From positions 62,001-126,000 of the forward strand of contig CAKSHM010000004.1 of NCBI GenBank assembly GCA_934457415.1: 64,000 nucleotides of DNA. Reading direction: 5' to 3'. Both the position numbers and the translations under genes were made by a program. Source of the stretch: an uncultured Eubacteriales bacterium (GTDB lineage Bacteria > Bacillota > Clostridia > Oscillospirales > Acutalibacteraceae). The notes beneath the pieces were generated by a model. That model saw nothing but the letters and a program-made list of their open reading frames with translations. It did not search any database and had not been told where the DNA came from. The first letter of the stretch is position 1, and the number at the start of each line of letters is the position of its first letter. This document shows positions 26,447 to 35,593 of this stretch, in pieces.

Positions 26447-28603
26447 ATGAAAGAAACCGAATTAAAAAAACTGCTTGATTCCATGACGCTTGAAGAAAAG
26501 CTTTGTCAGATGACGCAGTGTGAGCCTTTGAAAGCGGACGAGGAAAAATCGCTCGGAGTAAATCCCGATATTAAAACCAAGGGACTTACCGAAAAGCAGT
26601 ATTATTCCGTCGGCAGTATGATAGTATATGTGCCTAAAGCCGCAGATTTAAGAAGAGTTCAAAAAGAGCATTTAAAGCGCGATCCTCATAAAATTCCGCT
26701 TTTATTCATGTCGGACGTTCTTCACGGAAAAGAGACTGTTTTCCCGATTCCGCTTGCGATGGGCTGTTCATTTAATACCGAGCTTTTAAAGGAGTGCTAT
26801 GAGGTTTCGGCAGAGGAATGCGCGGCTTCGGGCGTGCATACCGTGTTTGCGCCGGCAATAGACCTTTCGCGCGACGCACGGTGGGGCAGGAGCATGGAAA
26901 GCTTCGGAGAGGACCCCTGTCTTTCTTCGCGCATGGCAGGCGCGGCGGTAAAAGGCTTTCAGGGAGATAGCGATAATATTGACGAAAATCATGTTTCCTG
27001 CTGTGCCAAGCATTATTTGGGCTACGGCGCCGTAACAGGCGGCAGAGATTATAACTGCGCCGAGATTTCAGATAATGAGCTTTATAATTATTATCTGCCC
27101 TCCTTTAAAGCGGCGGTTGAAAATAATGTCAGTATGATTATGACCTCGTTTAACACTTTAAACGGCGTGCCGATGACGGTAAACGAGCATGCAAACAGGC
27201 AAATTCTGCGCGGGGATTTAGGGTTTGACGGGGTTTTGATTTCCGACTACAATTCCTTGGGCGAATGTGAAAACCACGGGATTTCTTCAAGTTCTGAAAA
27301 GCTTGCAGAGCTTGGAATAAAGGCAACTCTTGATATAGAAATGATGAACACGCTGATTTTAAATAACGGCGAAAAAGCAGTTAAAAGCGGAGAAGTAAAT
27401 AAAGAATATATTGACAGTGCGGTTTTAAGAATTTTAAGGCTTAAAAACAGATTGGGGCTTTTCGAGGACCCCTTTAAGGGACTGAGTGAGGAAAAGGAAG
27501 AAAGCTTCTTTAACAATTTAAAAAACAGGGAAAAATCAAGAGAAATCGCCGAGCAGAGCGCGGTTTTGCTTAAAAACAGCGGAGTTCTGCCGATTAAAAA
27601 TTTTGAAAAAATCGGGCTTTGCGGACCTCTGAGCGTCAGCGAAGAGGTGGGCGGAGAATGGGCGTTTTCCATGCAAAAGCCTTATAATGTTACCCTTTTT
27701 GAGGGAATAAGCAACATTATCGGAAAGCAAAATATTATTCTTTCAAAAACCGATAAAATTTACAGGATAGAAGATATTGACTCAAAGGAAAAAGAGGATA
27801 TTCCATATCCCGAAAGCGCAGACGAATTTGAAAATTGCAAAACCTGTATTATAGCCGTCGGCGAGCACATGGGAGATACAGGCGAAGCCTCCTCTAAAAC
27901 AAATATAAGGCTTACAAAAAATCAAGCCGAGCTTGTTAAAAAAGTAAAGCAGTCGGGAAAGAAAACGGTAGTTATAGTGTTTTCCGGCAGACCGCTTGAT
28001 ATCTCCGATATCGAGCCTTACAGCGACGCTTTAATTTATGCGTGGTATTTAGGCTGCGAATCGGGAAACGCACTTGCAAGGCTGATTTTCGGTCTGTCAA
28101 ATCCGAGCGGAAAGCTTGCGATGAGCCTGCCGAGATGCGTCGGACAATGCCCGATCTATTATAATCATTTGAATACAGGCAGACCGTATAATAAATTGAA
28201 CCGCTTTTCCTGCGGATATACCGACTGCGAAAACGAACCGTTATTTTCCTTTGGCTTCGGATTAAGCTATACAGAATTTAGATATGAGGACATTTCGGTA
28301 AATAAAAACGAAATAAAAATAAAGGTTAAAAATACCGGCGATTTTGACGGTTTTGAAACGATACAGCTTTATGTAAGCCTTAAAGACACCTCGGTTTCTC
28401 AGCCGGTTAAAGCCTTAAAGGATTTTAAGAAAATATTCTTAAAATCAGGTGAGGAAAAGGAAATAACCTTTAAAATAAATAAGGATATGTTTTCGTTTTA
28501 TAAAAATAAAGTAAAAACTCTTGAAAAGTGTTCGGCTGTGCTGTTCTTAAAGGCGCAAAGCGGCGAATTTATCAAGATTTCGGATTTTGAGGTATGTTTA
28601 TGA
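26447..28603 (+). CDS. GH3 beta-glycosidase, canonical domain order
   Basis: A 718-aa cytoplasmic enzyme with the usual GH3 layout: TIM barrel (about 1-330), alpha/beta sandwich (about 360-560) and a fibronectin III-like domain (about 610-715). Seen motifs are DVLHGKETVFPIPLAMG, FAPAIDLSRDARWGRSMESF, AKHYLGYG and the nucleophile Asp267 in GVLISDYNSLGE. The acid/base Glu should be in the EHMGDTGEASS region. The family hydrolyses beta-glucosides, beta-xylosides or alpha-arabinosides; the sequence alone does not decide. There is no signal peptide. Its stop overlaps the FAD oxidoreductase start (ATGA at 28600). Confidence 0.93.
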   Translation: MKETELKKLLDSMTLEEKLCQMTQCEPLKADEEKSLGVNPDIKTKGLTEKQYYSVGSMIVYVPKAADLRRVQKEHLKRDPHKIPLLFMSDVLHGKETVFPIPLAMGCSFNTELLKECYEVSAEECAASGVHTVFAPAIDLSRDARWGRSMESFGEDPCLSSRMAGAAVKGFQGDSDNIDENHVSCCAKHYLGYGAVTGGRDYNCAEISDNELYNYYLPSFKAAVENNVSMIMTSFNTLNGVPMTVNEHANRQILRGDLGFDGVLISDYNSLGECENHGISSSSEKLAELGIKATLDIEMMNTLILNNGEKAVKSGEVNKEYIDSAVLRILRLKNRLGLFEDPFKGLSEEKEESFFNNLKNREKSREIAEQSAVLLKNSGVLPIKNFEKIGLCGPLSVSEEVGGEWAFSMQKPYNVTLFEGISNIIGKQNIILSKTDKIYRIEDIDSKEKEDIPYPESADEFENCKTCIIAVGEHMGDTGEASSKTNIRLTKNQAELVKKVKQSGKKTVVIVFSGRPLDISDIEPYSDALIYAWYLGCESGNALARLIFGLSNPSGKLAMSLPRCVGQCPIYYNHLNTGRPYNKLNRFSCGYTDCENEPLFSFGFGLSYTEFRYEDISVNKNEIKIKVKNTGDFDGFETIQLYVSLKDTSVSQPVKALKDFKKIFLKSGEEKEITFKINKDMFSFYKNKVKTLEKCSAVLFLKAQSGEFIKISDFEVCL

Positions 28604-29862
28604 AAAAATATGATGTTATAGTTGCGGGCGGCGGCTTTGCAGGGGTATGTGCGGCGGTAAGCGCGGCGAGACTCGGCGCTAAAACGCTTATTATCGAAAA
28701 ATCGGGAAGCTTCGGCGGAGCGGCTTCAAACTCATTGGTGCTTCCGTTTATGCGCTATTTTACCGATATTAAAAATGAGGACGGCACCAAAAGAAAATTA
28801 TATCTCGTTCAGGGAATTTTTAAGGAAATTGTCGAAAGGGCTAAGGGAAACGAGGCAGGCGCCGACACATTTTTTAATACCGATTATATGAAATTTACTT
28901 TAGACCGCATTGTAACCGAAAGCGGAGCGGATATTCTGTTTCATTCTTATATTACCTCCGTTAATACCGAAGGCAGAAAATTAAAATCCGTTGAGCTAAG
29001 CTGTGCTGACGGCAAGCACACATTTTGCGCCGATTATTTTATCGACGCTACGGGAGACGCGAATCTTTCTTTCCTTGCAGGAAATACTTTCAGGTTAGGC
29101 AGGAAAGCAGACTCTTTATGCCAGCCTATGACTTTATGCTTTAGGATAACAGGCGTATCGTTTAAGGAATTTTTCTCCCGTTATTCCGAAATTCAGGCAC
29201 TTTATAAGGAATTTAAGAATAAAGGTAAACTTAAAAATCCGAGAGAGGATATTTTGGTTTTTGACACTGCAAACGAAAATATTATCCATTTTAATTCAAC
29301 ACGAATAATAAAGCTCAATCCCACCGACCCGTTCGATTTAAGCAGAGCGGAAATTGAGGGCAGACAGCAAATGATAGAGCTTGTTGAGTTTTTAAAAGAT
29401 AATTTCGAATTTTTAAAGAATATCAGTATTGTATCAAGCGCGTCCGAAATCGGAATAAGAGAAAGCAGAATGATAAACGGCGAGCATGTTTTAACAGGCG
29501 GCGAGCTTGTCGCAACAACCAAATTTTATGACGCGGTAGCCGCAGGCGATTATGATATTGATATCCATAATCCCGAAGGCACAGGCACCTCGCACCATTA
29601 TTTTGAGGCGGGAACTTATTATACAATTCCGTTAAGAAGCCTTATCGCGTCCGATTTCGATAATCTTCTTGCGGCAGGCAGATGTATTTCGTGCGACCAT
29701 GAGGCGCAGGCGTCTGTAAGAATTATGCCTATCTGTGCCGCCACAGGACATGCGGCAGGCGCTGCCGCCGCAATTGCCGCAAAGGATAGCGTTGCCTTAA
29801 AGGACATAGATTATAAATCCGTTCAAAAAGCGCTTTTAAATCAGGGCGCGTTTATAGGATAA
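28600..29862 (+). CDS. FAD-dependent oxidoreductase
   Basis: A 420-aa flavoprotein of the FAD_oxidored (PF12831-like) type. The Rossmann motif VIVAGGGFAGVCAA lies at residues 7-20 and is followed by IIEKSGSFGG. A second FAD-contact segment is ADYFIDATGDANLSFLAG, and the C terminus has NLLAAGRCISCDHEAQASVRI. The substrate is unknown. Relatives often sit with sugar-catabolic genes and may oxidise a monosaccharide or its acid. The start at 28600 is preferred over an ATG six bases earlier because TGAGGT lies at the right distance, giving a 4-base overlap with GH3. Confidence 0.85.
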   Translation: MKKYDVIVAGGGFAGVCAAVSAARLGAKTLIIEKSGSFGGAASNSLVLPFMRYFTDIKNEDGTKRKLYLVQGIFKEIVERAKGNEAGADTFFNTDYMKFTLDRIVTESGADILFHSYITSVNTEGRKLKSVELSCADGKHTFCADYFIDATGDANLSFLAGNTFRLGRKADSLCQPMTLCFRITGVSFKEFFSRYSEIQALYKEFKNKGKLKNPREDILVFDTANENIIHFNSTRIIKLNPTDPFDLSRAEIEGRQQMIELVEFLKDNFEFLKNISIVSSASEIGIRESRMINGEHVLTGGELVATTKFYDAVAAGDYDIDIHNPEGTGTSHHYFEAGTYYTIPLRSLIASDFDNLLAAGRCISCDHEAQASVRIMPICAATGHAAGAAAAIAAKDSVALKDIDYKSVQKALLNQGAFIG

Positions 29863-29876
29863 ATTGTTTTATCTGC

Positions 29877-29904
29877 TTGACAAATTTTAAAAACAGAGTA
29901 TAAT
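29877..29904 (+). promoter_or_regulatory. Sigma-A promoter of the thiamine operon
   Basis: TTGACA (29877-29882), a 16-base spacer and TATAAT (29899-29904), both perfect hexamers. It begins just after the FAD oxidoreductase stop and drives the TPP riboswitch and thiT. Confidence 0.85.
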
Positions 29905-29921
29905 TAAAGCAAACTTAAAAA

Positions 29922-30006
29922 TCACGGGAGCTCGATTACTCGGGCTGAGAGGAAGCCGTTTTGCTTCGACCGATAACCTGATGCGGATAATGCCGCCGTA
30001 GGAAAA
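29922..30006 (+). promoter_or_regulatory. TPP riboswitch (THI element)
   Basis: The conserved blocks are present in order: ACGGGAGCTC, then CGGGCTGAGAGGAAGCCG, then CCGATAACCTGATGCGGATA and GCCGCCGTAGGAA. CTGAGA and the P4/P5 sequence ACCTGATGCGGATAATGCC are hallmarks of the thiamine pyrophosphate aptamer. It lies between a strong promoter and a terminator ahead of thiT, so TPP should switch off the thiamine importer by early termination. Confidence 0.96.
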
Positions 30007-30022
30007 ATACAGTTGTTTTTCG

Positions 30023-30048
30023 CCGCAGGTTATTGCCTGCGGTTTTTT
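30023..30048 (+). terminator. Riboswitch-controlled terminator
   Basis: CCGCAGG (30023-30029) pairs with CCTGCGG (30036-30042), followed by six T (30043-30048). It forms the expression platform of the TPP riboswitch upstream of thiT. Confidence 0.88.
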
Positions 30049-30073
30049 ATATTTAAAAAAGGGGAAATAAATT

Positions 30074-30664
30074 ATGACAAATCTTCAGCAAAAACCGATT
30101 TATAAGATATGCACCGCCGCGGTCTTGATCGCGCTTTCAACCGTGCTAAGCCTCATCAAGGTTTTCGAAATGCCTCTCGGCGGCTCGATAACCCTGCTTT
30201 CCATGGTGCCCGTATGCCTTATTTCTATTATGTACGGACCTGTGTTCGCAATCGCTCCCTGCATTATTTACGGCGCAATTCAGATGCTTTTGGGCAATCC
30301 TTTTTCTTGGGGACTCACTCCCGCAACCCTTATCGGCTGTATCGCATTTGACTATATTATCGCTTTCGGCGTTCTTTGCACGGCAGGTCTTTTCCGTGAA
30401 AAAGGCTTTAAAGGAATAGTTTGCGGAATTGTTTTCGCATGCGCTCTGAGATTTTTTTCACATTTTATATCCGGTGTGGTTTTCTTTGCAAAATTAGAAC
30501 AGTTTAAGCTTTTCGGGAATACCTTCGTAAATCACCCTGTTCTTTATTCTGTTTGCTATAACAGCTTCTTTATGCTCCCTGAGACCGCGCTTACTGTCCT
30601 TTGCTCAATTCCGCTCTTTAAAACAAAAGCAATAAAGAGGTTTTTGCTCGGTGAAAAACAGTAA
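30074..30664 (+). CDS. thiT: Thiamine transporter ThiT, ECF S component
   Basis: A 196-aa membrane protein with about six hydrophobic helices. Its C-terminal half carries CALRFFSHFISGVVFF, which matches the thiamine-binding RxxxHFxSG region of ThiT/YuaJ. The length is typical. It binds thiamine and needs the shared EcfA-EcfA'-EcfT energising module, which is not in the window. The TPP riboswitch directly upstream supports thiamine as ligand. AAAAAGGGG precedes the ATG, and the gene overlaps the kinase gene by 14 bases. Confidence 0.95.
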   Translation: MTNLQQKPIYKICTAAVLIALSTVLSLIKVFEMPLGGSITLLSMVPVCLISIMYGPVFAIAPCIIYGAIQMLLGNPFSWGLTPATLIGCIAFDYIIAFGVLCTAGLFREKGFKGIVCGIVFACALRFFSHFISGVVFFAKLEQFKLFGNTFVNHPVLYSVCYNSFFMLPETALTVLCSIPLFKTKAIKRFLLGEKQ

Positions 30665-31292
30665 AACGATAATTTTCGGAGCGCTTAAGGTTAATGCGCT
30701 CAGATTTGGAATAACCTCGGACGATACCGTTATCGCCTGCGATAAGGGCATTTTAAACTGCGAAAAATTAGGAGTTTCGCCCGATAAAATTATAGGCGAT
30801 TTCGATTCTTTGGGATTTGTTCCGGATGGAGAAAATGTAACAAAGCTTCCTGTGAGAAAGGACGAAACTGATGTCGGTTTCGCTATTAAGACCGCCTTTT
30901 TAAGCGGTAACCGTGAAATTTATGTTTACGGCGCCTGCGGAGGAAAGCTTGACCATAGTATAGCTAATATTTCTCTTTGCGCAGCTTATGTAAAAAAAGG
31001 CGCAAAGGTTGTGTTTTTCGGAGAGGATATGGATTTTACCTGCATATCTCCCGAAATTCCTCTTGAATTTTCTGAGGCTCAAATCGGCGGAAGACTTTCG
31101 GTTTTCGCACTTAGTGAGTGCTTAGGCGTAAATATAATTAACGCCGAATATCCGCTTGAAAACGCATGTCTCAACCCGCTTTTCCCTTTGGGTGTAAGCA
31201 ATGCTTTTATAAAAGGGAAAAAGACGCGCATTTCCTTAAATTCCGGACTTGCCTTGGCAGTTTGGGACAATAAAAGCAGTTCTGTGATATAA
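30651..31292 (+). CDS. thiN: Thiamine pyrophosphokinase
   Basis: A 213-aa cytosolic enzyme that converts imported thiamine directly to TPP with ATP. Motifs: IIGDFDSLGF, KDETDVGFAIKTAF and GACGGKLDHSIANI, the ATP- and thiamine-binding signatures. The C-terminal beta domain ends in KTRISLNSGLALAVW. The GTG start lies inside the end of thiT with AAGAGG 12 bases before it, so translation is probably coupled. Together with thiT it forms a complete thiamine salvage operon under TPP control. Confidence 0.94.
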   Translation: MKNSKTIIFGALKVNALRFGITSDDTVIACDKGILNCEKLGVSPDKIIGDFDSLGFVPDGENVTKLPVRKDETDVGFAIKTAFLSGNREIYVYGACGGKLDHSIANISLCAAYVKKGAKVVFFGEDMDFTCISPEIPLEFSEAQIGGRLSVFALSECLGVNIINAEYPLENACLNPLFPLGVSNAFIKGKKTRISLNSGLALAVWDNKSSSVI

Positions 31293-31298
31293 AAGCAT

Positions 31299-31334
31299 AT
31301 CCCGTACATTCTTGAACATTAGAATGTACGGGAT
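31299..31334. terminator. Hairpin between convergent genes
   Basis: ATCCCGTACATTC (31299-31311) pairs perfectly over 13 bp with GAATGTACGGGAT (31322-31334). The T stretch is weak on the plus strand and somewhat better on the minus strand (TTTTAT). It can end both the thiamine operon and the kinase transcript from the other side. Confidence 0.65.
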
Positions 31335-31350
31335 TGTCTTATCGTTAACT

Positions 31351-33045
31351 TTAAGATAATGAGCTTTTCGGAAGTCTGACCGTGCATTCGGTTCCGGTTT
31401 TGCCGCTGTCTATACTTATTCCGTAATTTGAGCCGTAGAGCAGACGAAGGCGGAGCTGAATGTTTATAAGACCTATATGTTTATTACTGCTTTCGGTATC
31501 CGGGTCTGAGAGGTAGTTTCTTATTTCCGAAAGCCTACGGTTTTCGATTCCTCTGCCGTTGTCAGTTACCCTGATTACCATATCATTGTTTTCGGAATAT
31601 ATCCTGATTGAAATTTTTTGGTTTGTTCCGACATTTGAAAAACCGTGAATGATCGAATTTTCAATGATCGGCTGAATTAAAAGCTTAAGCACGGCATAAT
31701 TTTCAAGACCTCTTTCAATGCTCCAGTCAACATCAAAATTATTGCGGTATCTCAGCTTCATAAGCTCTATATAGCTTTCCGTAAGCGCAACCTCGCGGGC
31801 GACTGTTATTATTATGTTTGTCCTGTCCATACTTTCCGCCAAAATATTATTAAGAAGTAAAAGACTGCTTTCAATCGGATTGTCTATATCGAGCAGGTCA
31901 ACCGATATGGATTTGATATTATCAAGGGTATTGTATAGAAAGTGCGGATTGATTTGCGACTGTAAAGCCTCGACTTGAAAGGAATGAAGTCTTTTCAGGG
32001 CCTGCGGAAGTTCTCTTTCAAGATTTTCATTGGATCTGATTGTTTTTTCAATATTGTTGTTAATATATTCGATTTCACTTTCAAACTCTCCGCTTTCTTC
32101 AGGGAAATGATATTTGAAGGTTTCATTGATTTTTTTAATCGGACTGTAAATTTTAGAAACGGTGAAATAGCAGCAGAGGAAAGATATTACCTGCATTGAA
32201 AGACCGATCAGAAGAATTTCAAAAAGCGAAGCATTGATAAAATCCGAATAGACTGATTTCGGAGCAAAAGAAACTATTTTAAGCGAGGTTTTTTTAACGT
32301 CTGAAACGGTGCAGTAATATTTTTCGCCGTTTTTATTTATTGAAAAAAAGCTTTCGGATAAATTTTCGTTTTTGAATTTGTATCTTTCGTATAGGTTTTC
32401 ATTGAGATAATTACTGTCGGACGAGGCGATAACAATACCGTTTTTATCAATTAAATATTCTTTTCGGTAGGAATCGTTTGAAAATATTTTTTCTGAAAGC
32501 TTGAGAGAGGAAACGCTTATTATTACATCGTTGTAGGCGGGCGTTCCGTTTCGGATATTGCTGAAGTACAGGTCATAGGGCCAAGAGGGTTTTTTTGAAT
32601 GAGAAATATTATTATATACAAAGGTTTCTATTATATCGTCTGAAACAGGGTCTAACGGCGACTTCGAAAACTCATAATTTTTGATTTTGACATAAATATT
32701 ATTTATATAATCATGACTTGAGGCATAAGAAACTATGCTGTCGCTTATAGATTTTTTGAGCCAAAATGAGGTTTCGGGATTTATATTGTCTATAGAAACA
32801 TTCTGATTAAAAAGCAGGAAATAATTGCTTATATAGGCAAGCTGATCAAAATAGTCATAAGCGTGCGACGAGGTGTTGTCGGCAATACCTTTCTCTGTGT
32901 TTTTTATATTTTTTATTACCGCTCCGTTTAATATATAGTAAAAAATAAGCGTCAGAATAAGCATAATAACCGCCATAACTGCTATTACACTGATAAGGGT
33001 TCTGTAAAAAAATTTTTTATCCGAGGTTGCTTTTTTAAATTTCAC
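31351..33045 (-). CDS. YesM-type sensor histidine kinase
   Basis: A 564-aa membrane kinase of the LytS/YesM class. A helix at about 15-38, an extracellular Cache-like sensor (about 40-270) and a second helix (about 273-297) lead to a HAMP-like linker. The His_kinase domain has QSQINPHFLYNTLDNI with His368, and the ATPase domain has DNGRGI and GLINIQLRLRLLYG. YesM/YesN pairs control sugar importers of the LplABC type, and this pair lies divergent from locus 2, so an extracellular sugar signal for locus 2 is the natural reading. The start is GTG with GGGAGAGG upstream. The regulator gene lies 43 bases upstream in the same direction. Confidence 0.94.
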   Translation of the reverse strand: MKFKKATSDKKFFYRTLISVIAVMAVIMLILTLIFYYILNGAVIKNIKNTEKGIADNTSSHAYDYFDQLAYISNYFLLFNQNVSIDNINPETSFWLKKSISDSIVSYASSHDYINNIYVKIKNYEFSKSPLDPVSDDIIETFVYNNISHSKKPSWPYDLYFSNIRNGTPAYNDVIISVSSLKLSEKIFSNDSYRKEYLIDKNGIVIASSDSNYLNENLYERYKFKNENLSESFFSINKNGEKYYCTVSDVKKTSLKIVSFAPKSVYSDFINASLFEILLIGLSMQVISFLCCYFTVSKIYSPIKKINETFKYHFPEESGEFESEIEYINNNIEKTIRSNENLERELPQALKRLHSFQVEALQSQINPHFLYNTLDNIKSISVDLLDIDNPIESSLLLLNNILAESMDRTNIIITVAREVALTESYIELMKLRYRNNFDVDWSIERGLENYAVLKLLIQPIIENSIIHGFSNVGTNQKISIRIYSENNDMVIRVTDNGRGIENRRLSEIRNYLSDPDTESSNKHIGLINIQLRLRLLYGSNYGISIDSGKTGTECTVRLPKSSLS

Positions 33046-33088
33046 TTTAGCCTCTCCCTTTTTAAAATACGCCGTTTTTAAAAAGAAA

Positions 33089-34474
33089 TCAGTTCATTTT
33101 GCGGCGCAGGCGATATTCGGTTGGGGTGATTCCGTAATAGTTTTTAAACAGCTGTCTGAAATAAGGGACCTGCCTGTATCCGACAAGATAGGCCACCTCT
33201 TTTACCGGAATAGACGGATCATTAAGCAGCTGCTTTGCGTTTTTCATGCGAATTTTCAACAGGAGATCGACAAATCGGTCCCCTGTTTTCTTTTTTATTA
33301 TCTGGCTTAAATAATTGGGATTGACATCTATTGCTTTTGCGATTTCAGTCAAAGATATATCGGGATTCTGATAATTGTTCTGTAAATATTCTGTTGCCGA
33401 CGCTATAAGACTGTCGCTTTTTGAGATGCTTGATTTAGTTAATTCATGAATTTTTGACAGCAGAGCGGTAATCGAGTCGGGCGTGATGCCGGCTTGGTTT
33501 ATTTCGGTGTCTGAAAGCTCAATGCCCGCAAAGGATATCAGATATTGATACAGACTGTAAAGCTCAGCCTCTGAAAAGCTTTTGAGATTGATTTCTATCC
33601 TTTTTAAACCGTAATCCCTGTCATCCTTTTCAACATCGGAAAAATATTGCTCTGTCAAATTTCTGCATAAGCAGTATTTTGCCCATTCTTCGACATTTGG
33701 AAAGGAAAGAAGGCTGTATGTCAGCTTGTAGCCGCAGTGCAGCTTTACAGCGTTTTCCAGCTCGGAGATCAATTCGGAAATATTAAGACAGTCGGAATAA
33801 AGCGCCAAGCAGGTTACGGTGTTTTGTGTGCTGCCGACCGTGCAGACTATTCTGTCTGCTTCAAAGAGCTCGCAAAAATCGGAAACAGTTTGTCTTGAAA
33901 TTTTTTCGTTTTCATTTTCGGGACTGAAAATTATTTCAAAGCATTTATATATCTTAATATCAGCTACGGTTTTTAAATTCTGTATCTGTAAATCGTTCTG
34001 CGAGCCGGAAACCCCGAGATATATTTCTTCAAGCTTTCCTTTGAATATTAAAAAATTGCTTAAATACAATTCGTCTTCGGTTAAGGCGGAGGAATGTTCG
34101 GATTCAATGATTTTTTGAAGTTCTTTTATCTTCTCTATTATTTCCTTGTATGCAAACGGCTTTGCAAGCAGACAATCGACATGATAATTTATGGCCTGCC
34201 TCGCATATTCAAATTCCTTGTATCCGGTTGTAATTATAATATGAGTGTTTAACTTGTTTTCACTGATAAATTTTGCGACATCAAGCCCCGTTGTCAAAGG
34301 CATTTTTATATCGGTTATAACTATATCGACATGATTGTTTCTGATATAATCCAAAAGCTCTCGACCGTTAAAAAATGTTCCGACTACCGAGATATTTTCA
34401 CAATGATTTTCTATAACCTTCTTAAGACTTAAGCATAAATTTATCTCATCATCGGCTATTACTATTGAATTCAT
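33089..34474 (-). CDS. YesN-type response regulator (receiver plus AraC HTH)
   Basis: A 461-aa response regulator. The receiver domain (about 1-120) starts NSIVIADDEINLCLSLKK, with phospho-acceptor Asp55 in IVITDIKMPLTTGLD and Lys of LAKPF near 104. A middle region of about 230 residues is typical for YesN. The C terminus (about 365-461) is an AraC double HTH with SLTEIAKAIDVNPNYLSQII and the closing YYGITPTEYR. It should activate locus 2 once phosphorylated by the YesM partner. The start at 34474 is chosen for the family N terminus and an AAGGCGGTG site. An upstream in-frame ATG would add 19 atypical residues. Confidence 0.93.
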   Translation of the reverse strand: MNSIVIADDEINLCLSLKKVIENHCENISVVGTFFNGRELLDYIRNNHVDIVITDIKMPLTTGLDVAKFISENKLNTHIIITTGYKEFEYARQAINYHVDCLLAKPFAYKEIIEKIKELQKIIESEHSSALTEDELYLSNFLIFKGKLEEIYLGVSGSQNDLQIQNLKTVADIKIYKCFEIIFSPENENEKISRQTVSDFCELFEADRIVCTVGSTQNTVTCLALYSDCLNISELISELENAVKLHCGYKLTYSLLSFPNVEEWAKYCLCRNLTEQYFSDVEKDDRDYGLKRIEINLKSFSEAELYSLYQYLISFAGIELSDTEINQAGITPDSITALLSKIHELTKSSISKSDSLIASATEYLQNNYQNPDISLTEIAKAIDVNPNYLSQIIKKKTGDRFVDLLLKIRMKNAKQLLNDPSIPVKEVAYLVGYRQVPYFRQLFKNYYGITPTEYRLRRKMN

Positions 34475-34579
34475 TGATTTCACCGCCTTTTTAAATATTT
34501 TATCAGTTAAAAAAATGCTCGTCAACAACAAAAAGCCGAAATATAAAAATTTTATATAAAAAATAACTTATTTATATCA

Positions 34580-34607
34580 TTACTTTTATAATGATTGCCG
34601 ATATAAT
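34580..34607 (+). promoter_or_regulatory. Putative regulated promoter of locus 2
   Basis: TATAAT (34602-34607) is preceded by a poor -35 (TTACTT, 34580-34585, 16-base spacer). A second TATAAT lies at 34587-34592. A good -10 with a weak -35 fits a promoter that needs the divergently encoded YesN-type activator. The exact start is uncertain. Confidence 0.45.
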
Positions 34608-34645
34608 GAAAATAGAAAAATAATTTGTACTGTGGGGAGTTCATA

Positions 34646-35578
34646 TTGAAAGGAAACAAATTAAAAATTAAAAAGGGAAACTCTTTTAAACAGATTTTGC
34701 CCTTCTGGCTGATGTCTCTTCCGGCTCTTTTATATTTGATCGTATTTAATTATCTTCCTATGTTCGGAGTAGTGCTTGCTTTTAAGGATTATAACTACGC
34801 GAGCGGTATCACGGGCAGCCCGTGGGTAGGATTCAAATATTTCAAATATTTCTTCACCTCGAATGACGCAGTAAGGGTCCTCAGAAATACAGTTCTTTAT
34901 AACCTTGTGTTTCTTGTTCTTATAGGACTGTTTTTCGGAATGCTTCTCGCAATTCTCCTTTATGAGATTCGCTCAAAATTTGCAAATAAGCTTTATCAGA
35001 CAGCAATGCTTATTCCGTTCTTTTTATCCTATGTAATAGTTGCGGCTATAGCTTATATGTTTTTAAGTCCTTCAAGCGGATTTTTGAATACTGCTTTAAA
35101 ACAGCTCGGCGCGAATCCGGTAAAGTGGTATTCTGTCCCGAAATATTGGCCTTTTATACTCATTTTTATAGAAATATGGAAACAGGCAGGTTTAGCAAGC
35201 CTTTATTTCTATGCTTCGCTCTTAACTATTGATACTTCGCTTTTCGAAGCTGCTTCGCTTGACGGCGCGGGAAGACTTCGCCAAATCTGGTTTGTTTCTT
35301 TGCCGGAGCTTAAGCCTATGGCCTGTATAACTATAATAATGAGGCTCGGGCAGATCTTAGGCTCCGATTTCGGACTTTTTTATCAGGTGCCGATGGATCA
35401 GGGGGCGCTTTACTCCGCAACCGATGTTCTTTCAACATATCTTTTAAGAGGTCTTCAGGGCGGAAGCATAAGCGCTACCGCCGCCGTAGGTCTTTTTCAA
35501 TCCGTAGTCGGACTTATTCTTGTTCTTTTTTCAAATGCGGTAATCAAGAAAATAAGCCCCGAAAACGCAATGTTTTAA
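34646..35578 (+). CDS. ABC sugar importer permease, LplB/YteP type (locus 2)
   Basis: A 310-aa permease, paralogue of the gene at 4877 with nearly identical segments such as NANKLYQTAMLIP-like and VVLAFKDYNYASGITGSPWV. The EAA loop is EAASLDGAGRLRQIWFVSLP. The start is taken as TTG 34646 because GGGGAG sits six bases before it. An upstream in-frame TTG at 34625 lacks a site. It is the first gene of locus 2, divergent from the YesMN pair. Confidence 0.94.
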   Translation: MKGNKLKIKKGNSFKQILPFWLMSLPALLYLIVFNYLPMFGVVLAFKDYNYASGITGSPWVGFKYFKYFFTSNDAVRVLRNTVLYNLVFLVLIGLFFGMLLAILLYEIRSKFANKLYQTAMLIPFFLSYVIVAAIAYMFLSPSSGFLNTALKQLGANPVKWYSVPKYWPFILIFIEIWKQAGLASLYFYASLLTIDTSLFEAASLDGAGRLRQIWFVSLPELKPMACITIIMRLGQILGSDFGLFYQVPMDQGALYSATDVLSTYLLRGLQGGSISATAAVGLFQSVVGLILVLFSNAVIKKISPENAMF

Positions 35579-35593
35579 TCGGGAGGTGAAATT

